14,116 bases of DNA from an uncultured Clostridia bacterium (GCA_937888485.1 CALAQQ010000195.1:1-14116); one strand, 5' to 3'; positions 1 through 7,215 are shown, counted from the stretch's first letter. Program-made: numbers and translations. Notes: generated by a model not told the origin, from the letters alone.

Positions 1-1
1 A

Positions 2-61
2 TCCGCCCCTACATCCACTTATTGCAGTGCCTGCTTCAGCAAGATCAGAGAGCAGAACTAA
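2..61 (+). CDS. Possible C-terminal tail of an upstream gene (partial)
   Basis: Reading frame 2 is open from the window edge and ends at TAA 59-61, giving a 19-residue tail (SAPTSTYCSACFSKIREQN). A strong intrinsic terminator begins 20 nt later, which is what one expects just after a real gene end on this strand. The tail has two cysteines and matches no family I recognise. The other two forward frames run through the terminator and are less plausible. The support is only the stop codon and terminator placement, so this is a weak call. Confidence 0.25.
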   Translation, partial: SAPTSTYCSACFSKIREQN

Positions 62-80
62 TCATTTTCATTATGATTAT

Positions 81-116
81 AAAGCAAGAGTGCCCAACGG
101 CACTCTTGCTTTCTTT
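81..116 (+). terminator. Rho-independent terminator
   Basis: A 14-bp perfect stem (81-94 with 99-112; arm AAAGCAAGAGTGCC) closes a 4-base CAAC loop and is followed by TTCTTT-type T-rich sequence. It would end transcription of whatever gene enters from the left edge. On the opposite strand the stem is followed only by a short T run, so it is mainly a plus-strand terminator. No further signal is visible from 117 to 187. Confidence 0.8.
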
Positions 117-187
117 ATGTGCTTACTGGCAGGGAAGGAGAAGTCATTCCTGTTTTCGGCAAATTTTGGATTTATTTCATGTTTTTA

Positions 188-216
188 TTGCAATGTATAT
201 GATGGTGTGTTACAAT
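188..216 (+). promoter_or_regulatory. Promoter for the gene at 301
   Basis: TTGCAA (188-193) and TACAAT (211-216) are separated by exactly 17 bp, each one or two bases from the sigma-A consensus. Transcription should start near 223, leaving a leader of about 78 nt before the ATG at 301. Confidence 0.6.
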
Positions 217-236
217 ATTAACAATTATGAATACAA

Positions 237-260
237 GGGGATTATTGCGAAAAAATCCCC
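237..260 (+). other. Leader hairpin of unknown role
   Basis: GGGGATT (237-243) pairs perfectly with AATCCCC (254-260) in the leader between the promoter at 188-216 and the GGAGG at 289-293. No T tract follows, so it is not a normal terminator. It could stabilise the 5' end of the message or be part of a small regulatory leader. I do not recognise a riboswitch class. Confidence 0.35.
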
Positions 261-300
261 ATCGGCACAGACGATTTTATCATAAATTGGAGGAATCACT

Positions 301-618
301 ATGAAATTAACCATCAAAAAATATTCATCGAATATATTAGGGATGTATAAAATATGTGATGAAAAGGGGTATCTTAAATATCATGTCGTACATGAATCAG
401 TGGGAAAATTAAGATTGTACGAAGATGATAAAGAATTGGGCTGTGTAAGACATAAAGCGAATAATATGGAAGATATTTATGAATTTTGCTTACATAGAAA
501 ACCATTTTGTCGTCAATTTCTTTACCGGTTCCATCGGCTATACAACCGCTTTGACGGAATATGCAGGCTGAGTTATTTCGTTATCCTTGTCAACATAAAC
601 ACAGCCGTCTTTTCCTAG
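301..618 (+). CDS. Short protein resembling the N-terminal part of a LURP-one-like/Tubby C-like protein; probably 3'-truncated
   Basis: The ORF has a good promoter (188-216) and a GGAGG 7 nt upstream of ATG, so it is probably expressed. Residues 1-69 read like the first beta-strand repeats of LURP-one-related (DUF567/Tubby C-like) proteins: an IKKYSSN start, then a YKICDEKGYLKYHV strand, KLRLYEDDKELGCVR, and YEFCLHRKPF. That family is usually about 150-170 residues, so more than half is missing. From about residue 70 (position 508) the reading is unlike the family, and from about 538 it is simply antisense to the sugar kinase gene on the other strand, so the last 30-35 residues are probably not native. 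Bacterial members of the family have no firmly established function; plant members are linked to defence. The family call is from pattern recognition and is tentative; the truncation is inferred from it. Confidence 0.45.
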   Translation: MKLTIKKYSSNILGMYKICDEKGYLKYHVVHESVGKLRLYEDDKELGCVRHKANNMEDIYEFCLHRKPFCRQFLYRFHRLYNRFDGICRLSYFVILVNINTAVFS

Positions 619-1251
619 AGTTATAACCGCTTTCAAATCGGGATGATTATTGCGGATAAAATCTGAAAATGCTTTGTAATTCTCCGAACCGCTGTAACCG
701 GAACTTTCCGTTTCATTCAGAATAATACAATAAATCTTAGAAAGATCAATTTTTTCAGCCGTTTCATTGAACGGTGCAGGATTGAAGAATATCTTCATTC
801 CCTTCTCACAGGCTTTATCGGCAATATACTCAACATTGTTGATTTCATTCTGAAGAACAAGAAAATCGCCTTCCGAAAAATCTGACAAAACATAATCAAC
901 ATAGTCTTTCGTTATTTCATGATTTGCGCCCTTATAAAGAAATATTGCATTCTCACCGTTTTTGTCTACCTGAATGGTTGCCTGACCCGATTTTCCGTCA
1001 GTAACACGAAGATATTTCAGGTTAACGCCTGCATTTTTCAAAAATGAACGAAGAATTTCACCGTCTGCACCGATGCATCCTGCATGATAAACCTCTGCTC
1101 CCGCATTCGCAAGAGCAACGGACTGATTGAGCCCTTTACCACCGACAAAATGCTCAATGCTCTCTGCAGATATGGTTTCACCCGGTCTTACGATATGGTC
1201 AACAACGCAGACAATATCAATATTGCATGAACCGAAATTCAAAATTTTCAT
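538..1251 (-). CDS. PfkB-family sugar kinase (ribokinase-like), C-terminally truncated
   Basis: The 237-residue product starts MKILNFGSCNIDIV and carries the PfkB N-terminal signature GGKGLNQSVALANAG near residues 37-51, the NETE (NxxE) magnesium/phosphate motif, and TLGKDGCVYVD. Ribokinases phosphorylate ribose or related sugars with ATP and are about 300 residues long. Here the protein stops at YSVKAVV, exactly where the family continues into DTTGAGD, which carries the catalytic base and anion hole. About 60-70 residues are missing, so it is very likely inactive. The sequence beyond the stop does not continue the family in any frame. The ATG (1249-1251) lies 1 bp after the cysS stop, so the gene is the last member of the T-box-controlled epsC-cysS transcript, with no strong RBS of its own. 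Which sugar it acted on cannot be told; ribokinase is the closest match. Confidence 0.75.
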   Translation of the reverse strand: MKILNFGSCNIDIVCVVDHIVRPGETISAESIEHFVGGKGLNQSVALANAGAEVYHAGCIGADGEILRSFLKNAGVNLKYLRVTDGKSGQATIQVDKNGENAIFLYKGANHEITKDYVDYVLSDFSEGDFLVLQNEINNVEYIADKACEKGMKIFFNPAPFNETAEKIDLSKIYCIILNETESSGYSGSENYKAFSDFIRNNHPDLKAVITLGKDGCVYVDKDNEITQPAYSVKAVV

Positions 1252-1252
1252 A

Positions 1253-2644
1253 TTATTCTCTGTGCCACTTAACGCCCTGAGCTGTATCTTCAAGAACAAT
1301 ACCCATAGCCTTGAGTTCATCTCTGATTCTGTCAGCTTCTGCCCAGTTCTTGTCTTTTCTTGCCTGAGTTCTTGCTTCAATCATAGCATCGATTTCTTCA
1401 TCGAGAACTTCGGTTTTACGGTTATAAACAAGACCGAGAACACCTGTAAGCTCATCGAAAATCTTTGCGGCATATTCTGCAGTTGCCTTTGATTCGCCCT
1501 TACCGATAACAAGTGAGTTGATATCTCTTACAAGCTCAAATACTGCGGCGATTCCGTCAGCTGTATTGAGGTCATCATCCATAGCATCGATGAACTGGGT
1601 AACTCTCTTATCAAGCTGAGCCTTGATTTCGGCATTAAGCTCGCCTTCGGCAGCATTCTTGAGTTCGAAATCAATGCTGTCACGGCAGGTATAGAGTCTT
1701 GAAAGAGAAGCCTTGCACTGCTCGATGATATCAATGCTGTAGTTGATGGGGCTTCTGTATGATGATGAAATCATAAGATAACGGATAGGTTCATAGCCGT
1801 AAACCTTTGCAACGTCACGAACGGTCTTGAAGTTGCCGAGCGACTTTGACATCTTGACGTTATCAACATTGATATAGCCGTTATGCATCCAATAATTCGC
1901 GAAGGGTTTGCCCGTGAAGCATTCGCTCTGTGCGATTTCGTTTTCGTGGTGAGGGAAAACAAGGTCCTGACCGCCGCAATGGATATCAATGCTTTCGCCG
2001 AGATATCTGCATACCATTGCAGAGCATTCGATATGCCAGCCGGGTCTGCCCTTGCCCCAGGGTGATTCCCAATAGGGTTCGCCGGGTTTTGCCGACTTCC
2101 AGAGTGCGAAATCCATGGGTTCTTTCTTTATATCGCCAACCATGATTCTTGCGCCTGCTTCAAGTTCTTCAAGGGGCTGATGCGAAAGCTTGCCGTATTC
2201 ATCAAAGGTTTTGGGGCTGAAATAAACATCGCCGTCAACCTCATATGCATGACCGTTTTCAATAAGACCCGAAACAATTTCGATAATCTTATCGATGTTT
2301 TCCGTTGCCTTGGGATGAATTGTTGCGGGACGGAAATTCAGACCCTTTGCATCAGTCCAGAATTCTTCGATATATTTTTCAGAAACCTCTGTGAATGTTG
2401 AATCTTCTTCGTTTGCTCTCTTGATAATTTTATCATCGATATCAGTAAAGTTCTGAACAAAAGTTACATTATAGCCTCTGTATTCAAGATATCTTCTCAG
2501 AACATCAAAAACGCAGATGGGTCTTGCATTACCGATATGGATAAAATTATAAACCGTGGGACCGCAGGCATATATTTTTGCCTCGCCCTCTTTTATCGGT
2601 TTGAATTCTTCTTTTTCTCTTGTTAATGTGTTGAAAATCTTCAT
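1253..2644 (-). CDS. cysS: Cysteinyl-tRNA synthetase
   Basis: This cytosolic class I synthetase charges tRNA-Cys with cysteine using ATP. The 463-residue length is normal for bacterial CysRS. The HIGH-type motif is HIGN (residues 36-39) within FIHIGNARP, and KMSKS is at 264-268. The zinc site that selects cysteine is complete: Cys27 in ACGPTVYN, Cys207 in WHIECSAM, and His232 and Glu236 in PHHENE. The C-terminal tail includes the helical anticodon-region segment DKNWAEADRIRDELKAMGI and ends VKWHRE. The ATG directly abuts the TAA of the serine acetyltransferase gene (TAAATG), with GGAGG at 2653-2657, so translation is probably coupled. It shares the Cys T-box leader with that gene. Identification is firm. 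Confidence 0.97.
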   Translation of the reverse strand: MKIFNTLTREKEEFKPIKEGEAKIYACGPTVYNFIHIGNARPICVFDVLRRYLEYRGYNVTFVQNFTDIDDKIIKRANEEDSTFTEVSEKYIEEFWTDAKGLNFRPATIHPKATENIDKIIEIVSGLIENGHAYEVDGDVYFSPKTFDEYGKLSHQPLEELEAGARIMVGDIKKEPMDFALWKSAKPGEPYWESPWGKGRPGWHIECSAMVCRYLGESIDIHCGGQDLVFPHHENEIAQSECFTGKPFANYWMHNGYINVDNVKMSKSLGNFKTVRDVAKVYGYEPIRYLMISSSYRSPINYSIDIIEQCKASLSRLYTCRDSIDFELKNAAEGELNAEIKAQLDKRVTQFIDAMDDDLNTADGIAAVFELVRDINSLVIGKGESKATAEYAAKIFDELTGVLGLVYNRKTEVLDEEIDAMIEARTQARKDKNWAEADRIRDELKAMGIVLEDTAQGVKWHRE

Positions 2645-3271
2645 TTATTTTACCTCCAATTGACTTTTGAGAATATTGATTTCATTTTCAAGTCTTGCAA
2701 TTTCCTGGGCAACGGGGTCAGGTACATGAACCTGGTCAAGATCATCAACTCTTACGCCGTCGCGCTTTACAACCCTTGCAGGAACACCGACTGCGGTTGA
2801 ATTCGGAGGAATATCCGAAAGAACAACAGCACCCGAAGCAATTCTCGAATTATCACCGATAACCAAAGGTCCGAGAACCTTTGCACCTGCGCCAATCATA
2901 ACATTATTTCCGATAGTGGGATGTCTTTTGCCTGTATCCTTACCTGTACCGCCGAGGGTTACGCCCTGATAAATCGTTACATCATTGCCGATAACAGCGG
3001 TTTCACCGATAACAACGCCGGTTCCGTGGTCAATAAAAAATCTCTTTCCGACCTCAACGGCGGGATGAATTTCAATCCCTGTTTTCTTAGATGCGCGCTG
3101 TGATAACCATCTTGCGGCAAAATACATCTTTTTCTTATAAAATTTATTGGCAAGTCTGTAAAGCCTTATTGCCTTAAGTCCCGGATAAAGAAGCAGGATT
3201 TCAAGTGCTGAACGGGCAGCAGGGTCTCTGTCCTTTACACAGGCTATATCTTCTCTGAGTTGATTGAACAT
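2645..3271 (-). CDS. cysE: Serine O-acetyltransferase (EpsC/CysE type)
   Basis: It makes O-acetylserine from serine and acetyl-CoA, the first step of cysteine synthesis. The 208-residue protein begins MFNQLREDIACVKDRDPAARS, the usual start of the short EpsC/CysE form found in Firmicutes; upstream codons are not family-like, and a GGGAG lies 7-8 nt before this ATG. Residues 1-62 are the helical N-terminal part. From about 66 to 168 there are left-handed beta-helix hexapeptide repeats (VVIGETAVIGNDVTI, TIGNNVMIGAGAKVLG), with catalytic His82 in FIDHGTG and the acetyl-CoA loop GGTGKDTGKRHP. The C-terminal end is charged and helical (ARLENEINILKSQL), probably for assembly. The name epsC is used for the same family. 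It is the first gene after the Cys T-box and is followed directly by cysS, so both routes that use cysteine respond together. Confidence 0.95.
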   Translation of the reverse strand: MFNQLREDIACVKDRDPAARSALEILLLYPGLKAIRLYRLANKFYKKKMYFAARWLSQRASKKTGIEIHPAVEVGKRFFIDHGTGVVIGETAVIGNDVTIYQGVTLGGTGKDTGKRHPTIGNNVMIGAGAKVLGPLVIGDNSRIASGAVVLSDIPPNSTAVGVPARVVKRDGVRVDDLDQVHVPDPVAQEIARLENEINILKSQLEVK

Positions 3272-3291
3272 AATTACACTCCCAATATAAC

Positions 3292-3324
3292 AAAAAACCT
3301 CCGCAGTCAACCTGACTACGGAGG
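3292..3324 (-). terminator. Regulated terminator of the Cys T-box
   Basis: On the minus strand CCTCCG (3319-3324) pairs with CGGAGG (3298-3303), and AGTCA with TGACT inside, around a 3-base loop with one mismatch. A run of six T follows (3292-3297). Its 5' arm overlaps the bases that the T-box antiterminator uses, so the two structures exclude each other. Confidence 0.9.
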
Positions 3325-3548
3325 CGTAATAAACGCGGTTCCACTCCTGTTTATAACTCATTGGTCGGGAGAAATCTCCGAACCGAGCAGCTTTAACGCA
3401 GCCATACGCACAGAGATACTGTTATTTCCCCCTGCGTGCCGGCGGGTGCATTTCACCAAATTGCGCATAAGAAGCATTTTCAGCTGCCTGCTTCCTCTCT
3501 GATATGCCCGAAAGAGGTTACTCTCCCGACGATTGCATTTATGATATC
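3292..3548 (-). promoter_or_regulatory. T-box riboswitch leader, tRNA-Cys specific
   Basis: Read on the minus strand, the leader has Stem I with CGGG paired to CCCG. An internal loop follows whose 5' side is AGAGTA (3519-3524, the AGUA turn) and whose 3' side is GAAATGCA, closed by ACC/GGT. The specifier triplet is TGC (3448-3450), a cysteine codon. A Stem III hairpin (GGTTCGGAG...CTCCCGACC) lies near 3361-3384. The T-box core GGAGTGGAACCGCG (about 3334-3347) follows, whose GGAG can pair with CCTCC at 3320-3324. That CCTCC also forms the terminator. Uncharged tRNA-Cys should stabilise the antiterminator and let transcription enter the serine acetyltransferase gene, cysS and the kinase gene. 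Confidence 0.93.
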
Positions 3549-3554
3549 TATAAT

Positions 3555-3583
3555 ATTATATGTTTTTTATTTAGAAAAGTCAA
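3555..3583 (-). promoter_or_regulatory. Promoter of the cysteine operon
   Basis: On the minus strand TTGACT (3578-3583) and a perfect TATAAT (3555-3560) are 17 bp apart. The -35 lies inside the last codons of pgsA and the -10 just after its TAA. The start site should be near 3548, so the T-box leader is about 275 nt. The cysteine operon is therefore independent of the recA operon upstream, although read-through from it is possible as no terminator separates them. Confidence 0.8.
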
Positions 3584-4127
3584 TTACTTTTTTGCCGTCA
3601 ACAATATATTTTATTCCCGAAATAACTGTCAACACTGCTGTTATCCAGAGAAGAACATTGGAGACAAGTGAAAACGTTTCAAAATCAAACGAAATGAACT
3701 CGCTGACAAATAGTCCGATCATTACGAGAATCGAGAAAACCATCTGACTGACGGTTTTGATTTTTCCGAGCAACCCTGCAGGAATAACAACTCCTTGTGC
3801 CGACGAAACAAGTCGGAATGATGTAACAAGAAATTCTCTTGTCAGAACAATCATAACAACCCATATATTGCAAAGACCAAGCTGCATAAACGCAAGAAGC
3901 GCCGCAGTTGTCAGCATTTTATCAGCAACAGGGTCGCAGAGTTTTCCAAAAGTAGTTACAATATTATTCTTTCGTGCAATTTTACCGTCAAGAAAGTCGG
4001 TTATTGATGCAACAGCAAAAATAATAAGTGCAACAAGATAATGATATCTGAATTCAATAAGCATCGCCGCAAGATAAAACGGCGTAAGAATCATACGGAT
4101 TACCGTTAATTTATTGGGTAAATTCAT
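3567..4127 (-). CDS. pgsA: CDP-diacylglycerol-glycerol-3-phosphate 3-phosphatidyltransferase
   Basis: This membrane enzyme joins CDP-diacylglycerol and glycerol-3-phosphate to make phosphatidylglycerol phosphate, the committed step to phosphatidylglycerol. The 186-residue protein has the full CDP-alcohol phosphotransferase signature D-x2-D-G-x2-A-R-x8-G-x3-D-x3-D at residues 44-69 (TDFLDGKIAR...GKLCDPVAD). It has several hydrophobic membrane segments, including about 9-25, 30-43, a stretch near 75-95, and the C-terminal LLWITAVLTVISGI. The start MNLPNKLTVIRM is the usual family start. The ATG lies 1 bp after the rimO TGA with only a distant AGGA, which suggests translational coupling. Its last codons contain the -35 of the next operon. 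The PgsA assignment over other CDP-alcohol transferases rests on length, the start sequence and neighbours. Confidence 0.93.
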   Translation of the reverse strand: MNLPNKLTVIRMILTPFYLAAMLIEFRYHYLVALIIFAVASITDFLDGKIARKNNIVTTFGKLCDPVADKMLTTAALLAFMQLGLCNIWVVMIVLTREFLVTSFRLVSSAQGVVIPAGLLGKIKTVSQMVFSILVMIGLFVSEFISFDFETFSLVSNVLLWITAVLTVISGIKYIVDGKKVIDFSK

Positions 4128-4128
4128 T

Positions 4129-5457
4129 TCAGCTATTTATATCCTTTCCGATAAGGTCGTAATCATTCATTCCGATAATTTCAACATCGGCAAATTCTCC
4201 GACCTCATAATGGTTTTCGGTTGTGAATGAGATAACGCCGTCAATTTCGGGTGCATCCATATATGTTCTGCCCGAGTAACTGTCGGTATAGCCGTCATAA
4301 TCTTCAACGATAACACGGTATGTTTTTCCGATTCTTTCATGATTTTTAACGGTTACAATTTCGAGCTGATCCTGCATAATGATTTCGCCTCTTCGAAGCT
4401 TTACATCCTCTTCAACCTGATTTTCAAAATCATAGGCAGGTGTTCCCTCCTGAGGAGAGAAAGAGAAACATCCGAGACGGTCAAATTCAATTTCGTTGAC
4501 AAACTCTGCAAGATTTTCAAATTCCTTTTCACCCTCACCGGGGAAACCGACAATGAATGTTGTTCTGATAACAGCATCGGGCATTGCTTCACGGATTTTT
4601 GAAATAACACAGCGAATATGGGCACTGTCACCCCTTCTGTTCATCGCTTTGAGCATACCGTCATCTGCATGCTGAAGAGGAAGGTCGATATAATGAAGAA
4701 CCTTCGGCTGACGAGCCATTGTTTCGATAAGCTCATCGGTGATTTTGTCGGGATAGCAATAGAGCATACGTATCCATTCGATTCCGTCAATTTCACAAAG
4801 AGCATCAAGCAATTCGGGAAGACGGAGCTTTCCATAAAGGTCGATACCGTAGCTTGTTGTATCCTGAGCAATAAGGATAAGTTCCTTTGTACCTGCATCG
4901 GCAAGTGCCTTTGCTTCTTCGATAAGAGTTTCAAATTCAACGCTTCTGAAATCACCTCTTATTGAAGGAATTGCACAGTATGTACAACGGTTTGAACAAC
5001 CGTCAGCAATTTTGAGATATGCCCAGTGCTCCGGAGTAGTGAGAAGTCTTTCTCCGACGAGAGGCAATTCTGTATTTGAAGGCATTTCAAAAATCTTTTC
5101 ACCCTCAATAACCTTTTTTGTAATATCGGCAATATTTCCGTTGGCACCTATACCGATTATGGCATCGGTTTCTGGAATTTCAGCAAGAATTTCCTCTTTA
5201 TAGCGCTGTGCAAGACAGCCTGTTACGATAATCTTCTTAACAAGCCCTTCTTCCTTAAGCTGTGCCATTTCGAGAATATTCTCAATTGCTTCCTGCTTTG
5301 CGGCATCGATAAATCCGCAGGTATTGACTATAACGGCATCAACACCATCATAGCAATCTGCAATTTCAAAGCCGTTTTTATCAAGCTGTGCGAGCATTCT
5401 CTCTGCATCAACCTGATTTTTTGGGCAACCCAAAGAAATCATTCCGATTTTATACAT
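4129..5457 (-). CDS. rimO: Ribosomal protein S12 methylthiotransferase RimO
   Basis: This cytosolic radical-SAM enzyme adds a methylthio group to the conserved aspartate of ribosomal protein S12. The 442-residue product has the N-terminal methylthiotransferase domain with cluster cysteines Cys11 (SLGCPKN), Cys47 (NTCGF) and Cys81 (VTGC). The radical-SAM CxxxCxxC follows at Cys154, Cys158 and Cys161 (DGCSNRCTYC), and a C-terminal TRAM-like region starts near KTYRVIVEDYDGYTD. SLGCPKN with this spacing separates RimO from the tRNA enzyme MiaB. I chose the ATG at 5455-5457 because MYKIGMISLGCPKN is the family start and GGAGG sits 9 nt upstream. The start overlaps the end of recX by 8 bp and the stop is 1 bp from pgsA, so it is in mid-operon. 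Confidence 0.95.
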   Translation of the reverse strand: MYKIGMISLGCPKNQVDAERMLAQLDKNGFEIADCYDGVDAVIVNTCGFIDAAKQEAIENILEMAQLKEEGLVKKIIVTGCLAQRYKEEILAEIPETDAIIGIGANGNIADITKKVIEGEKIFEMPSNTELPLVGERLLTTPEHWAYLKIADGCSNRCTYCAIPSIRGDFRSVEFETLIEEAKALADAGTKELILIAQDTTSYGIDLYGKLRLPELLDALCEIDGIEWIRMLYCYPDKITDELIETMARQPKVLHYIDLPLQHADDGMLKAMNRRGDSAHIRCVISKIREAMPDAVIRTTFIVGFPGEGEKEFENLAEFVNEIEFDRLGCFSFSPQEGTPAYDFENQVEEDVKLRRGEIIMQDQLEIVTVKNHERIGKTYRVIVEDYDGYTDSYSGRTYMDAPEIDGVISFTTENHYEVGEFADVEIIGMNDYDLIGKDINS

Positions 5458-6079
5458 CGCCAAAATCCTCCGTTTCAATTTCAATCTGCCGAAGTGCGCT
5501 GTTTATATCCGACCACTTATAGCCAAGGCGCTGAAGAGAAGATATCATTCTTTTCATACCTTTTTCATCCGACAGACAGCGTGAATATTTGGTGTTTATT
5601 AAATCTATAATACGCAAAACGGGGTCAAAGTCAAGACCTTCGACAATATTTTCGGCAATTTCCCGTGAAATACCTTTATGAAACAGCTCGGTTTTAACCC
5701 CTCTTATGCTCATTCCTTTTCTCTCGACAAGGCTTTCGGCAAGACTCTGAGCATAACGTTCGTCATTTACATATCCGTAGTTTTTCAAACTTTCGCAGGC
5801 TATTTCAGCATATTCCCTTTTATGCCCCTTCTGACAAAGCTTATTAATAAGCTCTTTTTCGCTGTGATCACGGTAGGATAACAGCCTGAGACCTGCTATG
5901 AAAGCGCAACGGGAGCCGACGGCTTCATAAAAAGCCGCCAACTCCTCTTCATCTTCAATATTGCTTTTGCCGTAATAAGGACTGCTGAACCAATATTCCG
6001 CATCAACGGTATACGTATACTCACCGTCACAAAGAACATGGATTTTATTCTGTTTACCCCGGTTTATGCTTATTTTCAT
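5450..6079 (-). CDS. recX: Regulatory protein RecX
   Basis: RecX binds RecA filaments and limits or modulates their activity. The 209-residue protein has an N-terminal extension of about 70 residues and then the tandem three-helix RecX repeats: the LRLLSYRDHSEKELINKLCQKGH segment, LKNYGYVNDERYAQSLAESLV, then VKTELFHKGISREIAENIV, ending with LQRLGYKWSDINSAL. The chosen ATG (6077-6079) gives MKISINRGKQN and lies 1 bp after the recA TAA. A slightly earlier in-frame ATG would overlap recA and is less likely. No strong Shine-Dalgarno is visible, so translation probably depends on recA. Its place directly behind recA fits the family's role. Confidence 0.93.
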   Translation of the reverse strand: MKISINRGKQNKIHVLCDGEYTYTVDAEYWFSSPYYGKSNIEDEEELAAFYEAVGSRCAFIAGLRLLSYRDHSEKELINKLCQKGHKREYAEIACESLKNYGYVNDERYAQSLAESLVERKGMSIRGVKTELFHKGISREIAENIVEGLDFDPVLRIIDLINTKYSRCLSDEKGMKRMISSLQRLGYKWSDINSALRQIEIETEDFGDV

Positions 6080-6080
6080 A

Positions 6081-7190
6081 TTATTCGTCGTCGTCAACAA
6101 CTATATCAAGCTTTGCTCTTGCGCCTGCTTTGGTTGTCGGTTCCGGAGCGGGAGGTGCGGGAACAGCCGGTCTTGCGGGCTTCTTAACCTTTGCAGCCTC
6201 TGCAGCTTCGCGCATTGCGGCGTTGATTTTTGTTTCTATTTCCTGAGCAAGTTCGGGTGAATTGAAGAAAAGTTCTCTTACATTATCTCTGCCCTGACCG
6301 AGACGCATATCGCCGTATGAGAACCATGCGCCGCTCTTCTGGATAACGTCAAATTTCACGCCAAGGTCAACCATTTCACCCTCTTTGGAAATACCTCTGC
6401 CGTAGAGAATGTCAAATTCAGCTTCCTTAAAGGGAGGAGCAACCTTGTTTTTGACAATTTTACATTTTGTTCTGTTACCGACAATTTCATTGCCTGCAGC
6501 CTTGAGGGATTCGACACGGCGCACATCAATTCTCATCGTTGAATAGAATTTGAGTGCACGACCACCTGTTGTTACTTCGGGATTTCCGTAAATAACTCCG
6601 ACTTTTTCACGAAGCTGATTTATGAAAATAATGATAGTGTTTGACTTTGCAACCGCACCTGCAATTTTTCTGAGAGCCTGCGACATGAGTCTTGCGTGGG
6701 CGCCTACATGGGAATCACCCATTTCGCCCTCAATTTCCGAACGGGGAACGAGAGCTGCAACAGAGTCGATAACAACAACATCAAGAGCACCTGAACGGAC
6801 AAGAGCCTCTGCAATTTCAAGAGCCTGCTCACCGTTATCGGGCTGTGAAACAAGGAGTGCATCAACATCAACACCGAGATTTGCCGCATAAGCGGGGTCA
6901 AGAGCGTGTTCAGCGTCAATGAAAGCTGCTTCGCCGCCGCCCTTCTGTGCCTGAGCAACAACAGTGAGAGCAAGGGTTGTCTTACCCGATGATTCGGGAC
7001 CGTATATCTCTATAATTCTTCCTTTGGGTAAACCGCCGATACCTGTTGCGGCATCAAGAGCGATTGAACCTGTGGAAATAGCTTCAACATTCATACCGTC
7101 ATTCTGACCGAGACGCATAATTGTTCCTTTACCATACGCCTTCTCAATCTGAGCAAGGGCTGTTTCAAGAGCTTTCTTCTTATCTGCCAT
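6081..7190 (-). CDS. recA: Recombinase RecA
   Basis: RecA forms ATP-dependent filaments on single-stranded DNA, carries out strand exchange and stimulates LexA self-cleavage. The 369-residue protein has Walker A GPESSGKT at 64-71, catalytic Glu94 in FIDAEHALDP, Walker B VVVIDSV near 138-144, and the NQLREKVGVIYGNPEVTTGGRALKFY segment (191-216) that includes DNA-binding loop L2. The C-terminal tail is proline/alanine-rich and ends in an acidic DDDE, which is common. The start MADKKKALETAL is the family start and is preceded by GGAGG at 7 nt; a longer reading upstream has no support. It leads the recA-recX-rimO-pgsA operon and has an SOS-like box in its promoter region. Confidence 0.98.
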   Translation of the reverse strand: MADKKKALETALAQIEKAYGKGTIMRLGQNDGMNVEAISTGSIALDAATGIGGLPKGRIIEIYGPESSGKTTLALTVVAQAQKGGGEAAFIDAEHALDPAYAANLGVDVDALLVSQPDNGEQALEIAEALVRSGALDVVVIDSVAALVPRSEIEGEMGDSHVGAHARLMSQALRKIAGAVAKSNTIIIFINQLREKVGVIYGNPEVTTGGRALKFYSTMRIDVRRVESLKAAGNEIVGNRTKCKIVKNKVAPPFKEAEFDILYGRGISKEGEMVDLGVKFDVIQKSGAWFSYGDMRLGQGRDNVRELFFNSPELAQEIETKINAAMREAAEAAKVKKPARPAVPAPPAPEPTTKAGARAKLDIVVDDDE

Positions 7191-7215
7191 CTTTATACCT
7201 CCAAAAAGTCCTGTC

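Noticed and set aside
22..285. Two overlapping open frames (22-285 and 27-221) running through the left-edge terminator
   Set aside because: Both cross the perfect terminator hairpin at 81-112 and the promoter at 188-216, have no RBS, and show no family resemblance.
500..545. Kinase frameshift: another minus frame reads ADGTGKEIDDKM after KAV, slightly like DTTGAGD
   Set aside because: The second glycine and catalytic aspartate spacing are missing, and the frame continues for dozens of codons with no kinase-like sequence, so a simple frameshift does not restore the family.
538..1380. Longer kinase start at 1380 within cysS
   Set aside because: The extra 43 residues are out-of-frame cysS sequence; the family start MKILNFGSCNIDIV is at 1251.
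2645..3361. Longer serine acetyltransferase start at 3361
   Set aside because: It would translate the T-box terminator and antiterminator; the ATG at 3271 has an RBS and the family N-terminus.
6622..6973. Open frames on either strand inside recA
   Set aside because: They are shadows of recA codon usage, without RBS or homology; the same applies to frames inside rimO, tex and the MATE gene.
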